This document shows, one piece after another, positions 1 to 9,071 of a stretch of DNA of 64,000 nt. The notes below the pieces were generated by a model. It saw only the letters and a program-made list of their open reading frames with translations. It ran no database searches and was not told the DNA's origin. This stretch comes from Clostridiales bacterium (GTDB taxonomy: Bacteria > Bacillota > Clostridia > TANB77 > CAG-508). The number at the start of each line of letters is the position of its first letter. Within the stretch, counting starts at the first letter, position 1. The DNA is taken from NCBI GenBank assembly GCA_003525075.1, contig DQFO01000021.1, positions 96,417 through 160,416 of the forward strand, given 5' to 3'. A program made the translations under genes and the position numbers.

Positions 1-300
1 ATCTTTATCTCCTATAAATATTCCTAGTGTTGCATTTCTATTTATATCATCTATTTGTTCTAATGATACTGTTCCTATCATTTTATTATCTTCTAATGTG
101 ACTATTACAAATGTTGCTGTGTCTTTACTTACTCTTGATAAGTATTCTTTTTCTGTATCTAATGTTACACTTGCTCCACTTCTTCCGATATAATCTGTTG
201 TGTTAAAGTCATTTAACCATTCTGTGAATTGTTCTACATCTTCACTATTTCTTGGTGATAGATATATTCTTTCTCCTACTAATTTCTTGAAATATTTCAT
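1..300 (-). CDS. GNAT-family N-acetyltransferase, N-terminal part
   Basis: The gene runs off the left edge, so only about the first 100 residues are visible. The start ATG is at 300 with a strong AGGAGG ribosome site just upstream. The visible part has the layout of RimJ/RimL-type GNAT enzymes, which transfer acetyl from acetyl-CoA to an amine: an early GERIYLSP strand, a helix ending in EWLND, and the core strand IGTVSLEQIDDINRNATLGI followed by the start of the acetyl-CoA-binding segment. The catalytic C-terminal half lies outside the window, so the substrate cannot be inferred. It is followed on the same strand, upstream, by sleB's terminator. Confidence 0.75.
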   Translation of the reverse strand, partial: MKYFKKLVGERIYLSPRNSEDVEQFTEWLNDFNTTDYIGRSGASVTLDTEKEYLSRVSKDTATFVIVTLEDNKMIGTVSLEQIDDINRNATLGIFIGDKD

Positions 301-337
301 ATTGTGCCCTCCTATTTTACAATTTTCTATATATTAA

Positions 338-380
338 CAAAAAAAGAGATAATTATCAATCTTTTTTGTTAATTATCTGC
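338..380 (-). terminator. Intrinsic terminator after sleB
   Basis: Arms AGATAATTA and TAATTATCT (347-378) form a hairpin followed on the minus strand by a run of seven T. It lies directly after the sleB stop codon. Confidence 0.75.
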
Positions 381-387
381 TTTTTCT

Positions 388-1062
388 TTATTTACAAAAT
401 CTATGTTTTCCTATTGTTACAGTCATTGGTCTTGACCAAATCCATTTATTTGTAGCTGTACTAGGATTAAAATAATATATTGCCCCATAAGATGGATCCC
501 ATCCATTTAAGGCATCTTGTGCTGCCTTTTTTGCAGTTGTATCTGGTGTCATATTTATTTGTCCATCAGCTACTGCATCAAATGCTCCACTTTGATATAC
601 TACTCCTGATATAGTGTTTGGGAATTTACTACTTTTAACTCTATTAAGAACTACTGCAGCTACTGCAACTTGCCCTGTATATGGTTCGCCTCTTGCTTCT
701 CCATAAACAACTCTTGCTAGTAAATTTACATTTGATGAATTATTTGAAGAAGATGATGATGATGAACTAGATGTTATTCCCATAGCTTTAAGTGTTTGCG
801 TTCCTGCAATTCCATCAACTGTTAATCCATTTTTCTTTTGGAAACTCTTTACTGCTGAAACTGTTTGACTTCCATATATTCCATCTACAGAACCACTATA
901 ATATCCCCATCTTTTCAATTTTTCTTGTATTGTTCTTACTTCTGTTCCTCTTGAACCATATTTAGATAATGCTTCAACTTCTGAATTCCAACTCATTAAT
1001 ACAACATCAAAAGTTACTACTAAACCTAATAAAAGTATAATAAATATAATTTTCTTTTTCAT
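388..1062 (-). CDS. sleB: Spore cortex-lytic enzyme SleB-like cell wall hydrolase
   Basis: 224 residues. Residues 5-24 form an N-terminal signal/anchor helix. Residues 32-95 are a peptidoglycan-binding domain (GSRGTEVRTIQEKL, YSGSVDGIYGSQT, GLTVDGIAG). A serine-rich linker (99-110) leads to a Hydrolase_2/SleB catalytic domain (114-222) with the signature YGEARGE, whose glutamates (E122, E126) include the likely catalytic acid. In the family this lytic transglycosylase degrades muramic-lactam cortex during germination. Domain order and length fit SleB or its homolog CwlJ-like hydrolases; presence of the binding domain favours SleB. It stands alone, with its own terminator, and fits with the spoIIIA genes in indicating an endospore former. 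Confidence 0.88.
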   Translation of the reverse strand: MKKKIIFIILLLGLVVTFDVVLMSWNSEVEALSKYGSRGTEVRTIQEKLKRWGYYSGSVDGIYGSQTVSAVKSFQKKNGLTVDGIAGTQTLKAMGITSSSSSSSSSNNSSNVNLLARVVYGEARGEPYTGQVAVAAVVLNRVKSSKFPNTISGVVYQSGAFDAVADGQINMTPDTTAKKAAQDALNGWDPSYGAIYYFNPSTATNKWIWSRPMTVTIGKHRFCK

Positions 1063-1127
1063 AACAATTTTCCTCTCTTTAATGTTTTTGTTATTATTTC
1101 CAAAAATTAAATTTATTATACTTTCTT

Positions 1128-1565
1128 TTATAATGATTTTATCGCATTTCTTGCTAGTTCATCACATCTATTATTATATTCATTATCAGCATGTCCTTTT
1201 ACTTTTATAAATTCAACATTATGTTTTTGGGTTAAACTATATAGTTCTTGCCATAGTTCTTTATTTTTTACAGGATCTCCACCTGCTGTTTTCCAGCCTT
1301 TTTTTATCCAGCCATATATCCATTTTTGATTAAACGCATTTACAGTATATGCACTATCACTATATACTTGTACATCACTTTTTACTTTTAGGCATTTTAA
1401 TGCTTCTATTACGGCTGTAACTTCCATTATATTATTTGTTGTATCTTTCTTTCCTCCAGATATTTCTTTTTTTACACCTTTGTACATTAAAATTGCTCCC
1501 CAACCACCAGGTCCTGGATTTCCTGAACAAGCACCATCTGTATATATAATAACTTTTTCTTCCAT
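1128..1565 (-). CDS. rnhA: Ribonuclease HI
   Basis: 145 residues, the normal length for bacterial RNase HI, which cuts the RNA strand of RNA-DNA hybrids such as primers and R-loops. The four acidic catalytic positions are visible: D10 ([14 protein letters not shown]), E48 (NNIMEVTAV), D70 ([11 protein letters not shown]) and D135 (CDELARN), with the flexible-loop histidine in KGHADNE. It is divergent from tmcAL, and the 129-bp gap between them holds the tmcAL promoter. Confidence 0.95.
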   Translation of the reverse strand: MEEKVIIYTDGACSGNPGPGGWGAILMYKGVKKEISGGKKDTTNNIMEVTAVIEALKCLKVKSDVQVYSDSAYTVNAFNQKWIYGWIKKGWKTAGGDPVKNKELWQELYSLTQKHNVEFIKVKGHADNEYNNRCDELARNAIKSL

Positions 1566-1610
1566 TTGTTAATATCCTTTCATACCATTGTATAAATTTC
1601 TAAAATTTTC

Positions 1611-1639
1611 TTGTATATCTATCTTTTTTGTGATAAGAT
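1611..1639 (+). promoter_or_regulatory. Sigma-A type promoter for tmcAL
   Basis: TTGTAT (1611-1616) and TAAGAT (1634-1639) are 17 bp apart and about 55 bp before the tmcAL start. Moderate match to consensus. Confidence 0.5.
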
Positions 1640-1694
1640 TATATCAATAATTTTTAGAAATTACAAGGGAAATTTAAAGAAAGGAAATTTTATT

Positions 1695-2933
1695 ATGAGC
1701 AATATACTGGGAATAATTTGTGAATATAACCCATTTCATAATGGTCACTTATATCACTTAAATGAAGCAAAAAGACTTACAAATTCAGACTATTCTGTTG
1801 CTGTAATTTCAGGTAATTTTTCTCAAAGAGGAGATCCAGCAATTGTTAGTAAATGGGTAAAAACTGAAATGGCTTTAAAATGTGGTGTTGACTTAGTATT
1901 AGAGTTACCTACTATATATTCAATTTCTAGTGCTGAAAATTTTGCATATGGTGCAATAAAAATTCTTGATTCACTTAACCTTGTTGATTATTTGTGTTTT
2001 GGAAGTGAATGTGGAGATATTTCTATTTTAGATGATATTGTTCAAGTTCTTGTTGAAGAACCAAAAGCATATAGAACATTGCTTTCTCATGAATTATCTA
2101 CTGGTGTTTCCTTTCCTAAAGCTAGAGAAAAGGCTTTAATGATGTATCTTGGTAATATGAGAAGATTTGCTAATGTACTCTCTTCTCCAAATAATATTTT
2201 GGGAATTGAATATTTAAAGGCCTTGAAAAAACAGGATTCTTTCATTCAACCTGTTACTATAAAAAGACAAGAAGCTGAACATAATAACAACATGTTTTCT
2301 TCTTCATCACGTTTTGCAAGTGGTTCAGCAATCCGTTCTGCTTGTATTTCTCCTAATATTGACCAATTACAAAAATATATGCCTGAAGATTCTTTTTATT
2401 TATTGGAAGATTGTTTGAAAAAAGGAAATTATGTTAAAGATTTATCTGCTTTTGATAAGGAAATCTTATATACATTAAGACGTATGACTATTGCTGATAT
2501 TGCTAATTTACCTGATGTTTCTGAAGGTTTGGAATATGCAATTAAAGATGCTGCAAATTCATGTAATAGTGTTGTTGAATTATTAACTTTAATTGATACT
2601 AAAAGATATACTAAAACTAGACTTCAAAGAATTCTTTTATATGCAATTCTTGGTATTACAAAAGATGATATGCAACTTTCCAAAAAGGTTGCTCCATATA
2701 TAAGAATTCTGGGTTTTAATGAAAATGGTAAAAAAATCATTAGTGAAGCTTCAAGAAGAAATCCAAAATTAAATCTAATTACTTCTCCAAAAAAGTTTAT
2801 GGATGGTTCTTCTAATAAAAATTTGAAGCATTTACTTCAAAAAGATATTTGGGCTTCTAATGTTTATACTTTGGGATTTGAATATGAATCTAAATCTAAT
2901 TTGGACTATACTCATAAGTTAATAATAGTTTAA
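1695..2933 (+). CDS. tmcAL: tRNA(Met) cytidine acetate ligase (YlbM family)
   Basis: I start the protein at the ATG at 1695 (412 residues), preceded by AAAGAAAGGA; an in-frame ATG at 1611 lies inside the promoter and lacks a ribosome site. The N-terminus carries the nucleotidyltransferase-like HxGH signature in IICEYNPFHNGHLYHL, followed by SGNFSQRGDPA, both diagnostic of the YlbM family. In Bacillus subtilis this enzyme makes acetyladenylate from ATP and acetate and acetylates C34 of elongator tRNA-Met. It is monocistronic, with a promoter in front and a strong terminator behind, and is convergent with the phosphorylase gene. Confidence 0.92.
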   Translation: MSNILGIICEYNPFHNGHLYHLNEAKRLTNSDYSVAVISGNFSQRGDPAIVSKWVKTEMALKCGVDLVLELPTIYSISSAENFAYGAIKILDSLNLVDYLCFGSECGDISILDDIVQVLVEEPKAYRTLLSHELSTGVSFPKAREKALMMYLGNMRRFANVLSSPNNILGIEYLKALKKQDSFIQPVTIKRQEAEHNNNMFSSSSRFASGSAIRSACISPNIDQLQKYMPEDSFYLLEDCLKKGNYVKDLSAFDKEILYTLRRMTIADIANLPDVSEGLEYAIKDAANSCNSVVELLTLIDTKRYTKTRLQRILLYAILGITKDDMQLSKKVAPYIRILGFNENGKKIISEASRRNPKLNLITSPKKFMDGSSNKNLKHLLQKDIWASNVYTLGFEYESKSNLDYTHKLIIV

Positions 2934-2975
2934 AAGAGATGAATTTTTTCTAATTCATCTCTTCTTTTTTTATTT
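2934..2975 (+). terminator. Intrinsic terminator after tmcAL
   Basis: Twelve-base arms AAGAGATGAATT / AATTCATCTCTT (2934-2963) followed by a long T-rich tail. It overlaps the last codons of the convergent phosphorylase gene. Confidence 0.88.
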
Positions 2976-5537
2976 TTCAACCCATTTTATTAAGTCTAAA
3001 TTTGCACTTTCTAATAACATTTCATGTTTTGGCATAACTCTAAATGAGTATCCATAATTTCCACCTGATATTAAATCTATTTTTGCTGAATAATAATATT
3101 TTTTATTTTCATCATCTTTTCCATCAAGTTTCATTGGTATAATTTTTACATCTTGAACAGATCCATCATCTAAAAATTTTCCATAATATACTTGTGCTTC
3201 AATATGTCTTACATCAATATTTGGTAATGTTACAACACATTTTACTTCTATTTGATTTCCTGCATCTAATGTAATATTATCTGCATTTCCTTCAATTTGT
3301 TCTATTTGAACATCTTTCCAATTTGTTGTAATATCTTTCTTCCATACACTATATTCTGTAACTGATTCTAAATTTGTATAATATTTCTTTGTTAAATTAC
3401 ATAATGGAATATATAATTGATTTGTATAATCTACTACCATTCTTGCTGTACTATATTTTCCACCTGTTGACATGATTGAGTTCTTCATGTATTGCATCCA
3501 TTTTTTAGATATTCCATTTTCATCTTTTGCATAATATGCTGGTATTATCTTATTTTCTAATGTATAATACATGCTTTGGCTATCTGCAATATCTTGTTCT
3601 TCATATGATGGATATTCTGCATTTGTTCCAATTGTCCAACCATTTTTTTGGTTATACCCTTCTGCCCACCAACCATCTAAAACGCTAAAGTTTACAACTC
3701 CATTTACAGATGCTTTTTGTCCACTTGTTCCAGATGCTTCCATTGGTCTTCTTGGATTATTTAGCCAAACATCTACACCACTTACTAAATATCTTGAGAT
3801 TTCTATACTATAATTTTCTAATATAAATATTTTTCCTTTGAATTGTGGCATCATTGATACTTCATGTATTTGTTTTATTAAATCAGCACCATATCTATCT
3901 GCTGGATGTGCTTTTCCTGCAAATACTAATACCACTGGTTTATCTGTATTATTTAATATTTGTGTTATTCTTTCTAAATCTTTAAATATTAATGTTGCTC
4001 TTTTATATGTTGCAAATCTTCTTGCAAAACCTATCATTAATGTGTCTGGATGTAAGTTTGCCAATGCTTCTCCTATTGCATCATAACTAACACCTTCTCT
4101 TCTTAATCTATTTATTAGATTTTGTTTTATTACATTAATTAATTTTTGTTTTCTTTCCATATGAACTTCCCATAATTTATCATCTGGAATTGTGTCTATT
4201 TTTTTCCATACATCATCTTCATGTATATTGTCTTGCCAATATGGTATTAAATATTTGTTATATAAGTCTTTTAATTTTGGTGCTAACCATGTGCATGTAT
4301 GAATTCCGTTTGTTACATATGTTATAGGAGATTCATTTGGTGCTATATGTGGCCATACTTCTGAGAATAGTTCTCTTGATACCTCACCATGTAATTTACT
4401 TACACCATTTTTCTTTCCTGCTATTTTTAATGCTAGTATTCCCATATTAAATCCTTGCTCAAGATTATCACATGGTTTCATTCCTAGTTTTAGGAATTCT
4501 TCTCTTGTTAATCCTAAACGTGGCCAGAAATCTTTAAAATATTTTTCTACTAATTCTATTGGGAATATATCATTTCCTGCTGGAACTGGTGTATGTGTTG
4601 TAAATACTGTTTTTGATGATGCTATATCTCTTGCTATATCAAATGATACTTGTTTATCTCTTATTGTATTTTTTATTAATTCTAAGTTTAAGAATGCTGA
4701 ATGTCCTTCATTCATATGGTATACAGTTGGTGTTAATCCTAATTTTTTTAATGTGTTAACTCCTCCCATTCCAAGTATGATTTCTTGACGAATTCTCATT
4801 TCTTGGTCTCCACCATATAATTTTGCTGTTGTTCCTCTGTCTTCTTCTGCATTTATATCTATGTCTGAATCTAATAAATATAATTTTATTCTTCCTACAT
4901 TAATTTGCCATACTTTTAAATATATTCTTCTTGCTGGGAATTTTACATATGTTATAAAATCTTTTCCATCTTTGTCTTTAACAGGATGTATTGGTAAATC
5001 TGCTAGATTTAAGTCTTTATATTCTGGATGTTGTATTCCATCTTTGTCTATTCTTTGATGGAAATATCCATTTTTGTACATTAAACCAACTGCTACTAAT
5101 GGAATACCTAAGTCACTTGCTGATTTTAAATGATCTCCTGATAATATTCCTAATCCTCCTGAATATATTGCTATTGTTTGATCTAATCCATATTCTGCTG
5201 AGAAATATGCAATTAAATCATTTTTGTTTTCTGGATATTTTTGTGCAAACCATGTATTTCTACTTGCCATATATGAATCAAAATTCTCAACTATTTTGTC
5301 ATAATCTTTTACAAATTGTGCATTGTTTTCTGCTTCTTCTAATTTTTCTTGTGATATATGTTTTAAAAATTTAACTGGATTTTTATCACATTTTTCCCAC
5401 AAGTCTCCGTCCATTGTTTTTAATAATCTTAAAAATTCAGTATTCCATGCCCACCATAGATTATTTGCTATTTCATTTAATCTATTTATTCTTTTTGGTA
5501 GTTGTGGATTTACTGTAATCCTATTAAATATGTACAT
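2970..5537 (-). CDS. glgP: Alpha-glucan phosphorylase (DUF3417 subtype)
   Basis: 855 residues. The N-terminus (RINRLNEIANNLWWAWN) is the DUF3417 extension found in the alpha-glucan phosphorylase subfamily distinct from classical GlgP. The body contains YFSAEYGL, a YHMNEGHSAF motif, TTHTPVPAGND and the PLP site in SGTSGQKASVNG, whose lysine should bind pyridoxal phosphate. The enzyme releases glucose-1-phosphate from glycogen or maltodextrin. The gene is alone: no glgA/B/C lie near. It has a consensus-like promoter (TTGACA, 17 bp, GATAAT) at 5593-5621 and converges on tmcAL. Confidence 0.93.
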   Translation of the reverse strand: MYIFNRITVNPQLPKRINRLNEIANNLWWAWNTEFLRLLKTMDGDLWEKCDKNPVKFLKHISQEKLEEAENNAQFVKDYDKIVENFDSYMASRNTWFAQKYPENKNDLIAYFSAEYGLDQTIAIYSGGLGILSGDHLKSASDLGIPLVAVGLMYKNGYFHQRIDKDGIQHPEYKDLNLADLPIHPVKDKDGKDFITYVKFPARRIYLKVWQINVGRIKLYLLDSDIDINAEEDRGTTAKLYGGDQEMRIRQEIILGMGGVNTLKKLGLTPTVYHMNEGHSAFLNLELIKNTIRDKQVSFDIARDIASSKTVFTTHTPVPAGNDIFPIELVEKYFKDFWPRLGLTREEFLKLGMKPCDNLEQGFNMGILALKIAGKKNGVSKLHGEVSRELFSEVWPHIAPNESPITYVTNGIHTCTWLAPKLKDLYNKYLIPYWQDNIHEDDVWKKIDTIPDDKLWEVHMERKQKLINVIKQNLINRLRREGVSYDAIGEALANLHPDTLMIGFARRFATYKRATLIFKDLERITQILNNTDKPVVLVFAGKAHPADRYGADLIKQIHEVSMMPQFKGKIFILENYSIEISRYLVSGVDVWLNNPRRPMEASGTSGQKASVNGVVNFSVLDGWWAEGYNQKNGWTIGTNAEYPSYEEQDIADSQSMYYTLENKIIPAYYAKDENGISKKWMQYMKNSIMSTGGKYSTARMVVDYTNQLYIPLCNLTKKYYTNLESVTEYSVWKKDITTNWKDVQIEQIEGNADNITLDAGNQIEVKCVVTLPNIDVRHIEAQVYYGKFLDDGSVQDVKIIPMKLDGKDDENKKYYYSAKIDLISGGNYGYSFRVMPKHEMLLESANLDLIKWVEK

Positions 5538-5592
5538 TATTTATTTCCTCCTAAGTTATTTTCTTTTCATTTTTCTTTTCGTAATCGTCTAT

Positions 5593-5621
5593 ATTATCTA
5601 CTAAAAAAATTTTTTTGTCAA
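5593..5621 (-). promoter_or_regulatory. Sigma-A promoter for the phosphorylase gene
   Basis: On the minus strand TTGACA (5621-5616), a 17-bp spacer made of an A run then a T run, and GATAAT (5598-5593), about 55 bp before the start codon. Confidence 0.7.
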
Positions 5622-5631
5622 TAATTCCTAT

Positions 5632-5658
5632 CAAAAAAGCGAAAATTTAATTTCGCTT
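5632..5658 (-). terminator. Intrinsic terminator after the alarmone synthetase gene
   Basis: AAGCGAAA / TTTCGCTT hairpin overlapping the stop codon, followed by six T on the minus strand. Confidence 0.75.
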
Positions 5659-6304
5659 ATTTATAATTTATCATTTTGGTATCAAATTTATTTATCATTT
5701 TTGCACAACTTACTAGTTCTTTTGACATTTTAGGATTTACATCATTTTTTGTTTTATATTTTACTTTATGTTCAAAGCTTGCCCAAAAGTCCATTGCTAA
5801 TGTTCTTATTTGAATTTCACATTTTACATATATTGTTTTTTGTGTTAGTTTTACTGGTACTTCTACAATCATGTGATAACTTGAATATCCACTTTCTTTT
5901 GGATTTGTTACATAATCTTTTTCTTTTAATACATGTATGTCTGGTATTTGTTTTACTAAATCTCTAATAAAAAATATGTCATCTTTTAGTGTACATACAA
6001 TTCTTATTCCTGCAATATCATTTATTTTTTCTATTAAATTTAAATATGTTTTGTCATATTTTTTCTTTTCCATTTTCTTTACAATACTTTTTGGCTCTTT
6101 TATTCTTGTGTCTATATGGTCTATTAAATCATAATTATATATTAATTTGAATTCATCTTTTATTATATTCATTTGTAATTCTAATTGCTTTAATGCTGAC
6201 TTGTAAAAAAACATTAATTTTTCAAATGGTTCTTCTTTCACATCTAATTTTTCATTTTTGTTTTCTATACATCTTTCTATTATCATTAAATCATTTTCTC
6301 TCAT
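5657..6304 (-). CDS. Small alarmone synthetase, RelA/SpoT-domain (RelQ/YjbM-like)
   Basis: 215 residues from the ATG at 6304, chosen because GGAGG sits five bases upstream; an ATG nine codons earlier has no such site. The protein is a single RelA/SpoT synthetase domain: DIAGIRIVC, the G-loop-like ESGYSSYHMIVE and CEIQIRTLAMDFWASFEHK. There is no HD hydrolase domain or C-terminal TGS/ACT part, so it should only make (p)ppGpp from ATP and GTP/GDP. Length fits RelQ better than RelP, but I cannot separate the two reliably. Monocistronic. Confidence 0.87.
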   Translation of the reverse strand: MRENDLMIIERCIENKNEKLDVKEEPFEKLMFFYKSALKQLELQMNIIKDEFKLIYNYDLIDHIDTRIKEPKSIVKKMEKKKYDKTYLNLIEKINDIAGIRIVCTLKDDIFFIRDLVKQIPDIHVLKEKDYVTNPKESGYSSYHMIVEVPVKLTQKTIYVKCEIQIRTLAMDFWASFEHKVKYKTKNDVNPKMSKELVSCAKMINKFDTKMINYK

Positions 6305-6433
6305 AAATTCCTCCATTTTAGTTATATTCATTTGTTTTGGATATATAACTTAACTTCCGTTTTCATGATATGATTTTATACATATTTTGTTGCCAAATTA
6401 TTTCTTATTTGTGTTCTTGATGTGAATTAATTC

Positions 6434-7138
6434 TTATATTTTTATTAACTTAAAATCTAGTCCGTCTGCACTTACTAATTTTAATTCTATTCCTTGTATT
6501 TTTCCTTCAACTGCATCATATATTGAATTTCCATGTAAATGTCCATAATAACATCTTTTTACATTATATTTTTTCATTAATTCTATAAATTTCATTTCTT
6601 CTTCTGATAAAATTTTGTTTTTTGTAATTGGTGGATAGTGCATAAATACTATTATTTCTTTGTTCTCTCCTGCTTTTTTTGCTCCATCTTGTAATGATAA
6701 TTCTAGTCTTCCTAATTCTCTATTTATTAATTTTTCGTCTATTTCTTCATCTACTAGACTCCATCCTCTTGTACCACATAAAATTTTGTTTTCATATTCA
6801 AAACTGTTATTATATAAAAAGTCTATATTCTGAAAATTATTTTCTTTTAGAAATTTTCTCATACTTGTAACTGTTGTCCACCAATAATCATGATTTCCTT
6901 TTAACATAATTTTCTTTCCTGGTAAACTGTTTAAATATTCAAAATCTGGTATTGTATCTTCAATATATGTTGCCCATGAAAAATCTCCTGGTAATACTAC
7001 CAAATCTTCTTCTTTTACTTTTTCATTCCAATCTTTTTTTATTTTTTCTTCGTGTTTTGTCCAATTATCTCCAAATATATCCATTGGTTTTGGATTTTTG
7101 AATGATAAATGTAAATCGGCAATTACGAATATTGACAT
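6434..7138 (-). CDS. Calcineurin-like metallophosphoesterase
   Basis: 234 residues with the full set of two-metal phosphoesterase motifs in order: DLHLSF near the N-terminus, GDFSW, KGNHDYWW, MHYPP and GHLHGNS. This pattern matches small bacterial phosphoesterases whose substrates are mostly unknown; some close relatives are annotated as serine/threonine phosphatase-like. It lies between the alarmone synthetase and tsaD with short gaps. No substrate can be inferred from context. Confidence 0.85.
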   Translation of the reverse strand: MSIFVIADLHLSFKNPKPMDIFGDNWTKHEEKIKKDWNEKVKEEDLVVLPGDFSWATYIEDTIPDFEYLNSLPGKKIMLKGNHDYWWTTVTSMRKFLKENNFQNIDFLYNNSFEYENKILCGTRGWSLVDEEIDEKLINRELGRLELSLQDGAKKAGENKEIIVFMHYPPITKNKILSEEEMKFIELMKKYNVKRCYYGHLHGNSIYDAVEGKIQGIELKLVSADGLDFKLIKI

Positions 7139-7179
7139 TCTTTTATTTTCCCTTCTAAAGTTTCTTCTTGAAACTGTAA

Positions 7180-8175
7180 TTATTCACCTATTTTTAAATT
7201 TGGAACTGCATTAAGTGTATTGTCTGATATGTCTCCATGTAAATATCTATAATATCCTGCTGATCCTATCATTGCTGCATTGTCTGTACATAGTTTTAAA
7301 TCTGGTTTATATATTTGTACATTTAATTTTTGACCTAATTTTTCGAATTCTTCTCTTATATGTGTATTTGCAGATACTCCTCCTGCTAATACTACTTTTT
7401 TTATTCCTGTTTGTTTTATTGCTTTTTCTATATTTTCTGTTAATACTTCTGTTACTGCTTTTTCAAAGCTCATACATAAATCTGCTTTGTTTACTTCTGG
7501 ATTTTTGTGATGTAAGTTTATTACTGCTGTTTTTATTCCACTAAAACTGAAATCTAAATTTTCGAAATGCGTTTTTGGAAAATTGATTGTTGCTTTTCCT
7601 TGCTCAGCTAATTTATCAATCTTTGGTCCTCCTGGATATGTTAATCCAATTACTCTTGCAACTTTGTCAAATGCTTCTCCAATTGCATCATCTCTTGTTC
7701 TTCCCAATACTTCCATATCACAATAATCTTTTACATATACAATTTGTGTATTTCCTCCAGATGTTAACATACATAAAAATGGTGGTTCTAAGTCTGGATG
7801 TGTTATATAATTAGCTGATATATGTCCTTCTAGGTGGTTTACTCCTACAAGTGGTTTGTTTAATGCATATGCTAAACCTCTTCCATATGAAACTCCTACT
7901 AATAATGCTCCTACTAAACCTGGTCCATATGTTGGTACTATTACATCTATATCTTCTAATTTTACATTTGCTTGTTCTAATGCTAATTTTGTTACTCTTG
8001 AAATTGCTTCTATATGATTTCTTGATGCAATTTCTGGTACAACTCCTCCAAATTGTTCATGTATTTTTATTTGTGTATCTATTACATTTGACAAAACCTC
8101 TCTGCCGTTTTTTACAACGGCTACAGAGGTTTCATCACAGCTTGATTCTATTCCTAATACTAATGTTTCTTTCAA
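7180..8175 (-). CDS. tsaD: tRNA threonylcarbamoyladenosine transferase TsaD
   Basis: 331 residues, full family length. It starts at a TTG at 8175, preceded by AAAGGA; the protein begins with [17 protein letters not shown], as in the family. Other marks are the metal-binding [15 protein letters not shown] and the C-terminal [11 protein letters not shown]. TsaD, with TsaB and TsaE, transfers the threonylcarbamoyl group to A37 of ANN-decoding tRNAs. The tsaB and tsaE genes are not in this window. Adjacent minus-strand genes (M50 protease upstream, phosphoesterase downstream) are close enough to be cotranscribed. Confidence 0.96.
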   Translation of the reverse strand: MKETLVLGIESSCDETSVAVVKNGREVLSNVIDTQIKIHEQFGGVVPEIASRNHIEAISRVTKLALEQANVKLEDIDVIVPTYGPGLVGALLVGVSYGRGLAYALNKPLVGVNHLEGHISANYITHPDLEPPFLCMLTSGGNTQIVYVKDYCDMEVLGRTRDDAIGEAFDKVARVIGLTYPGGPKIDKLAEQGKATINFPKTHFENLDFSFSGIKTAVINLHHKNPEVNKADLCMSFEKAVTEVLTENIEKAIKQTGIKKVVLAGGVSANTHIREEFEKLGQKLNVQIYKPDLKLCTDNAAMIGSAGYYRYLHGDISDNTLNAVPNLKIGE

Positions 8176-8209
8176 TTTAGTTCTGTCCTTTCATTTTCTA
8201 TTAGTTTAT

Positions 8210-8947
8210 CTATGCTAATCCAAATATTTTTAATGCTATTCCTAATATTGCACTTGTCATTTTACTTATTAATGGTGAAATCATATTTCCTGCAATTCCT
8301 GATATCCATATAACTAAAAATATTATATAAAATATTCTTTCATTTTCTATAAACCATGTTTTTGCTCCTCTTGGCAATATTGGAAGAAATATTTTTGATC
8401 CATCTAGTGGTGGTAATGGTATTAAATTAAATACTCCAAGTCCTATATTCATTGTTATTATATATGCAACCATTGTCATTATAACACTTCCTACAGTTGT
8501 TGTTATAAATGTTATTTTAGCAAATTTTATTATTGCACAATATATTAGTGCAAATATTAATGCTGTTATAAAATTCATTAATGGTCCTGCAAATGATACT
8601 ATTGCATCTGCTTTTTCTACAGATATGTTTCTATTATAATTTCTTGGGTCTATTTCTACTGGTTTTCCCCATCCAATATGTGCAAATAATAACATTGCTA
8701 TTCCTAATGGATCTATATGATCAAATGGGTTTAAGCTTAATCTTCCTTGTCTTACTGGTGTGTCATCTCCTAATTTATATGCTGCAAATGCGTGTCCAAA
8801 TTCATGAACTGTTATTGCTATTAATACTGCTGGAACTGATAATAATAAATCTATTATTCCGTCTGTTCCATAGCTAAATAATGATATTATTACTAATATT
8901 CCTGCTACTATATATAGTGTTTTCTTGTCTATACCGTATCCAAACAT
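8210..8947 (-). CDS. Site-2 protease family (M50) membrane protein
   Basis: 245 residues with about six hydrophobic segments. The zinc protease signature HEFGHAFAAYKLGD is in the second segment, and the third-ligand region NLIPLPPLDGSKI is in the C-terminal third. There is no PDZ domain, so this belongs to the short M50 subgroup seen in many Firmicutes, not RseP or SpoIVFB (which has a CBS domain or cytosolic tail). Probable intramembrane protease; substrate unknown. A clear GGAG ribosome site precedes the ATG. Confidence 0.85.
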   Translation of the reverse strand: MFGYGIDKKTLYIVAGILVIISLFSYGTDGIIDLLLSVPAVLIAITVHEFGHAFAAYKLGDDTPVRQGRLSLNPFDHIDPLGIAMLLFAHIGWGKPVEIDPRNYNRNISVEKADAIVSFAGPLMNFITALIFALIYCAIIKFAKITFITTTVGSVIMTMVAYIITMNIGLGVFNLIPLPPLDGSKIFLPILPRGAKTWFIENERIFYIIFLVIWISGIAGNMISPLISKMTSAILGIALKIFGLA

Positions 8948-9030
8948 AAATCTTTCTCCTATCTTACTTTTTTACTTTATATAATATATCATATTTGATT
9001 TTAAATTTCAATTGAATTGTATAAATTTAC

Positions 9031-9061
9031 AAAAGGGACACACTTCATATAAAGTGTGTCC
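9031..9061 (-). terminator. Intrinsic terminator after lysS
   Basis: Perfect arms GGACACACTT / AAGTGTGTCC with a short T tail on the minus strand, eleven bases after the lysS stop. Confidence 0.85.
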
Positions 9062-9071
9062 ATAATTTATA

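Noticed and set aside
388..1062. The run of serine codons in sleB as a repeat element
   Set aside because: It is a low-complexity linker between two domains.
5593..5621. A/T-run spacer of the phosphorylase promoter as a regulatory site
   Set aside because: Homopolymer runs are common in this genome and no flanking repeat supports binding.
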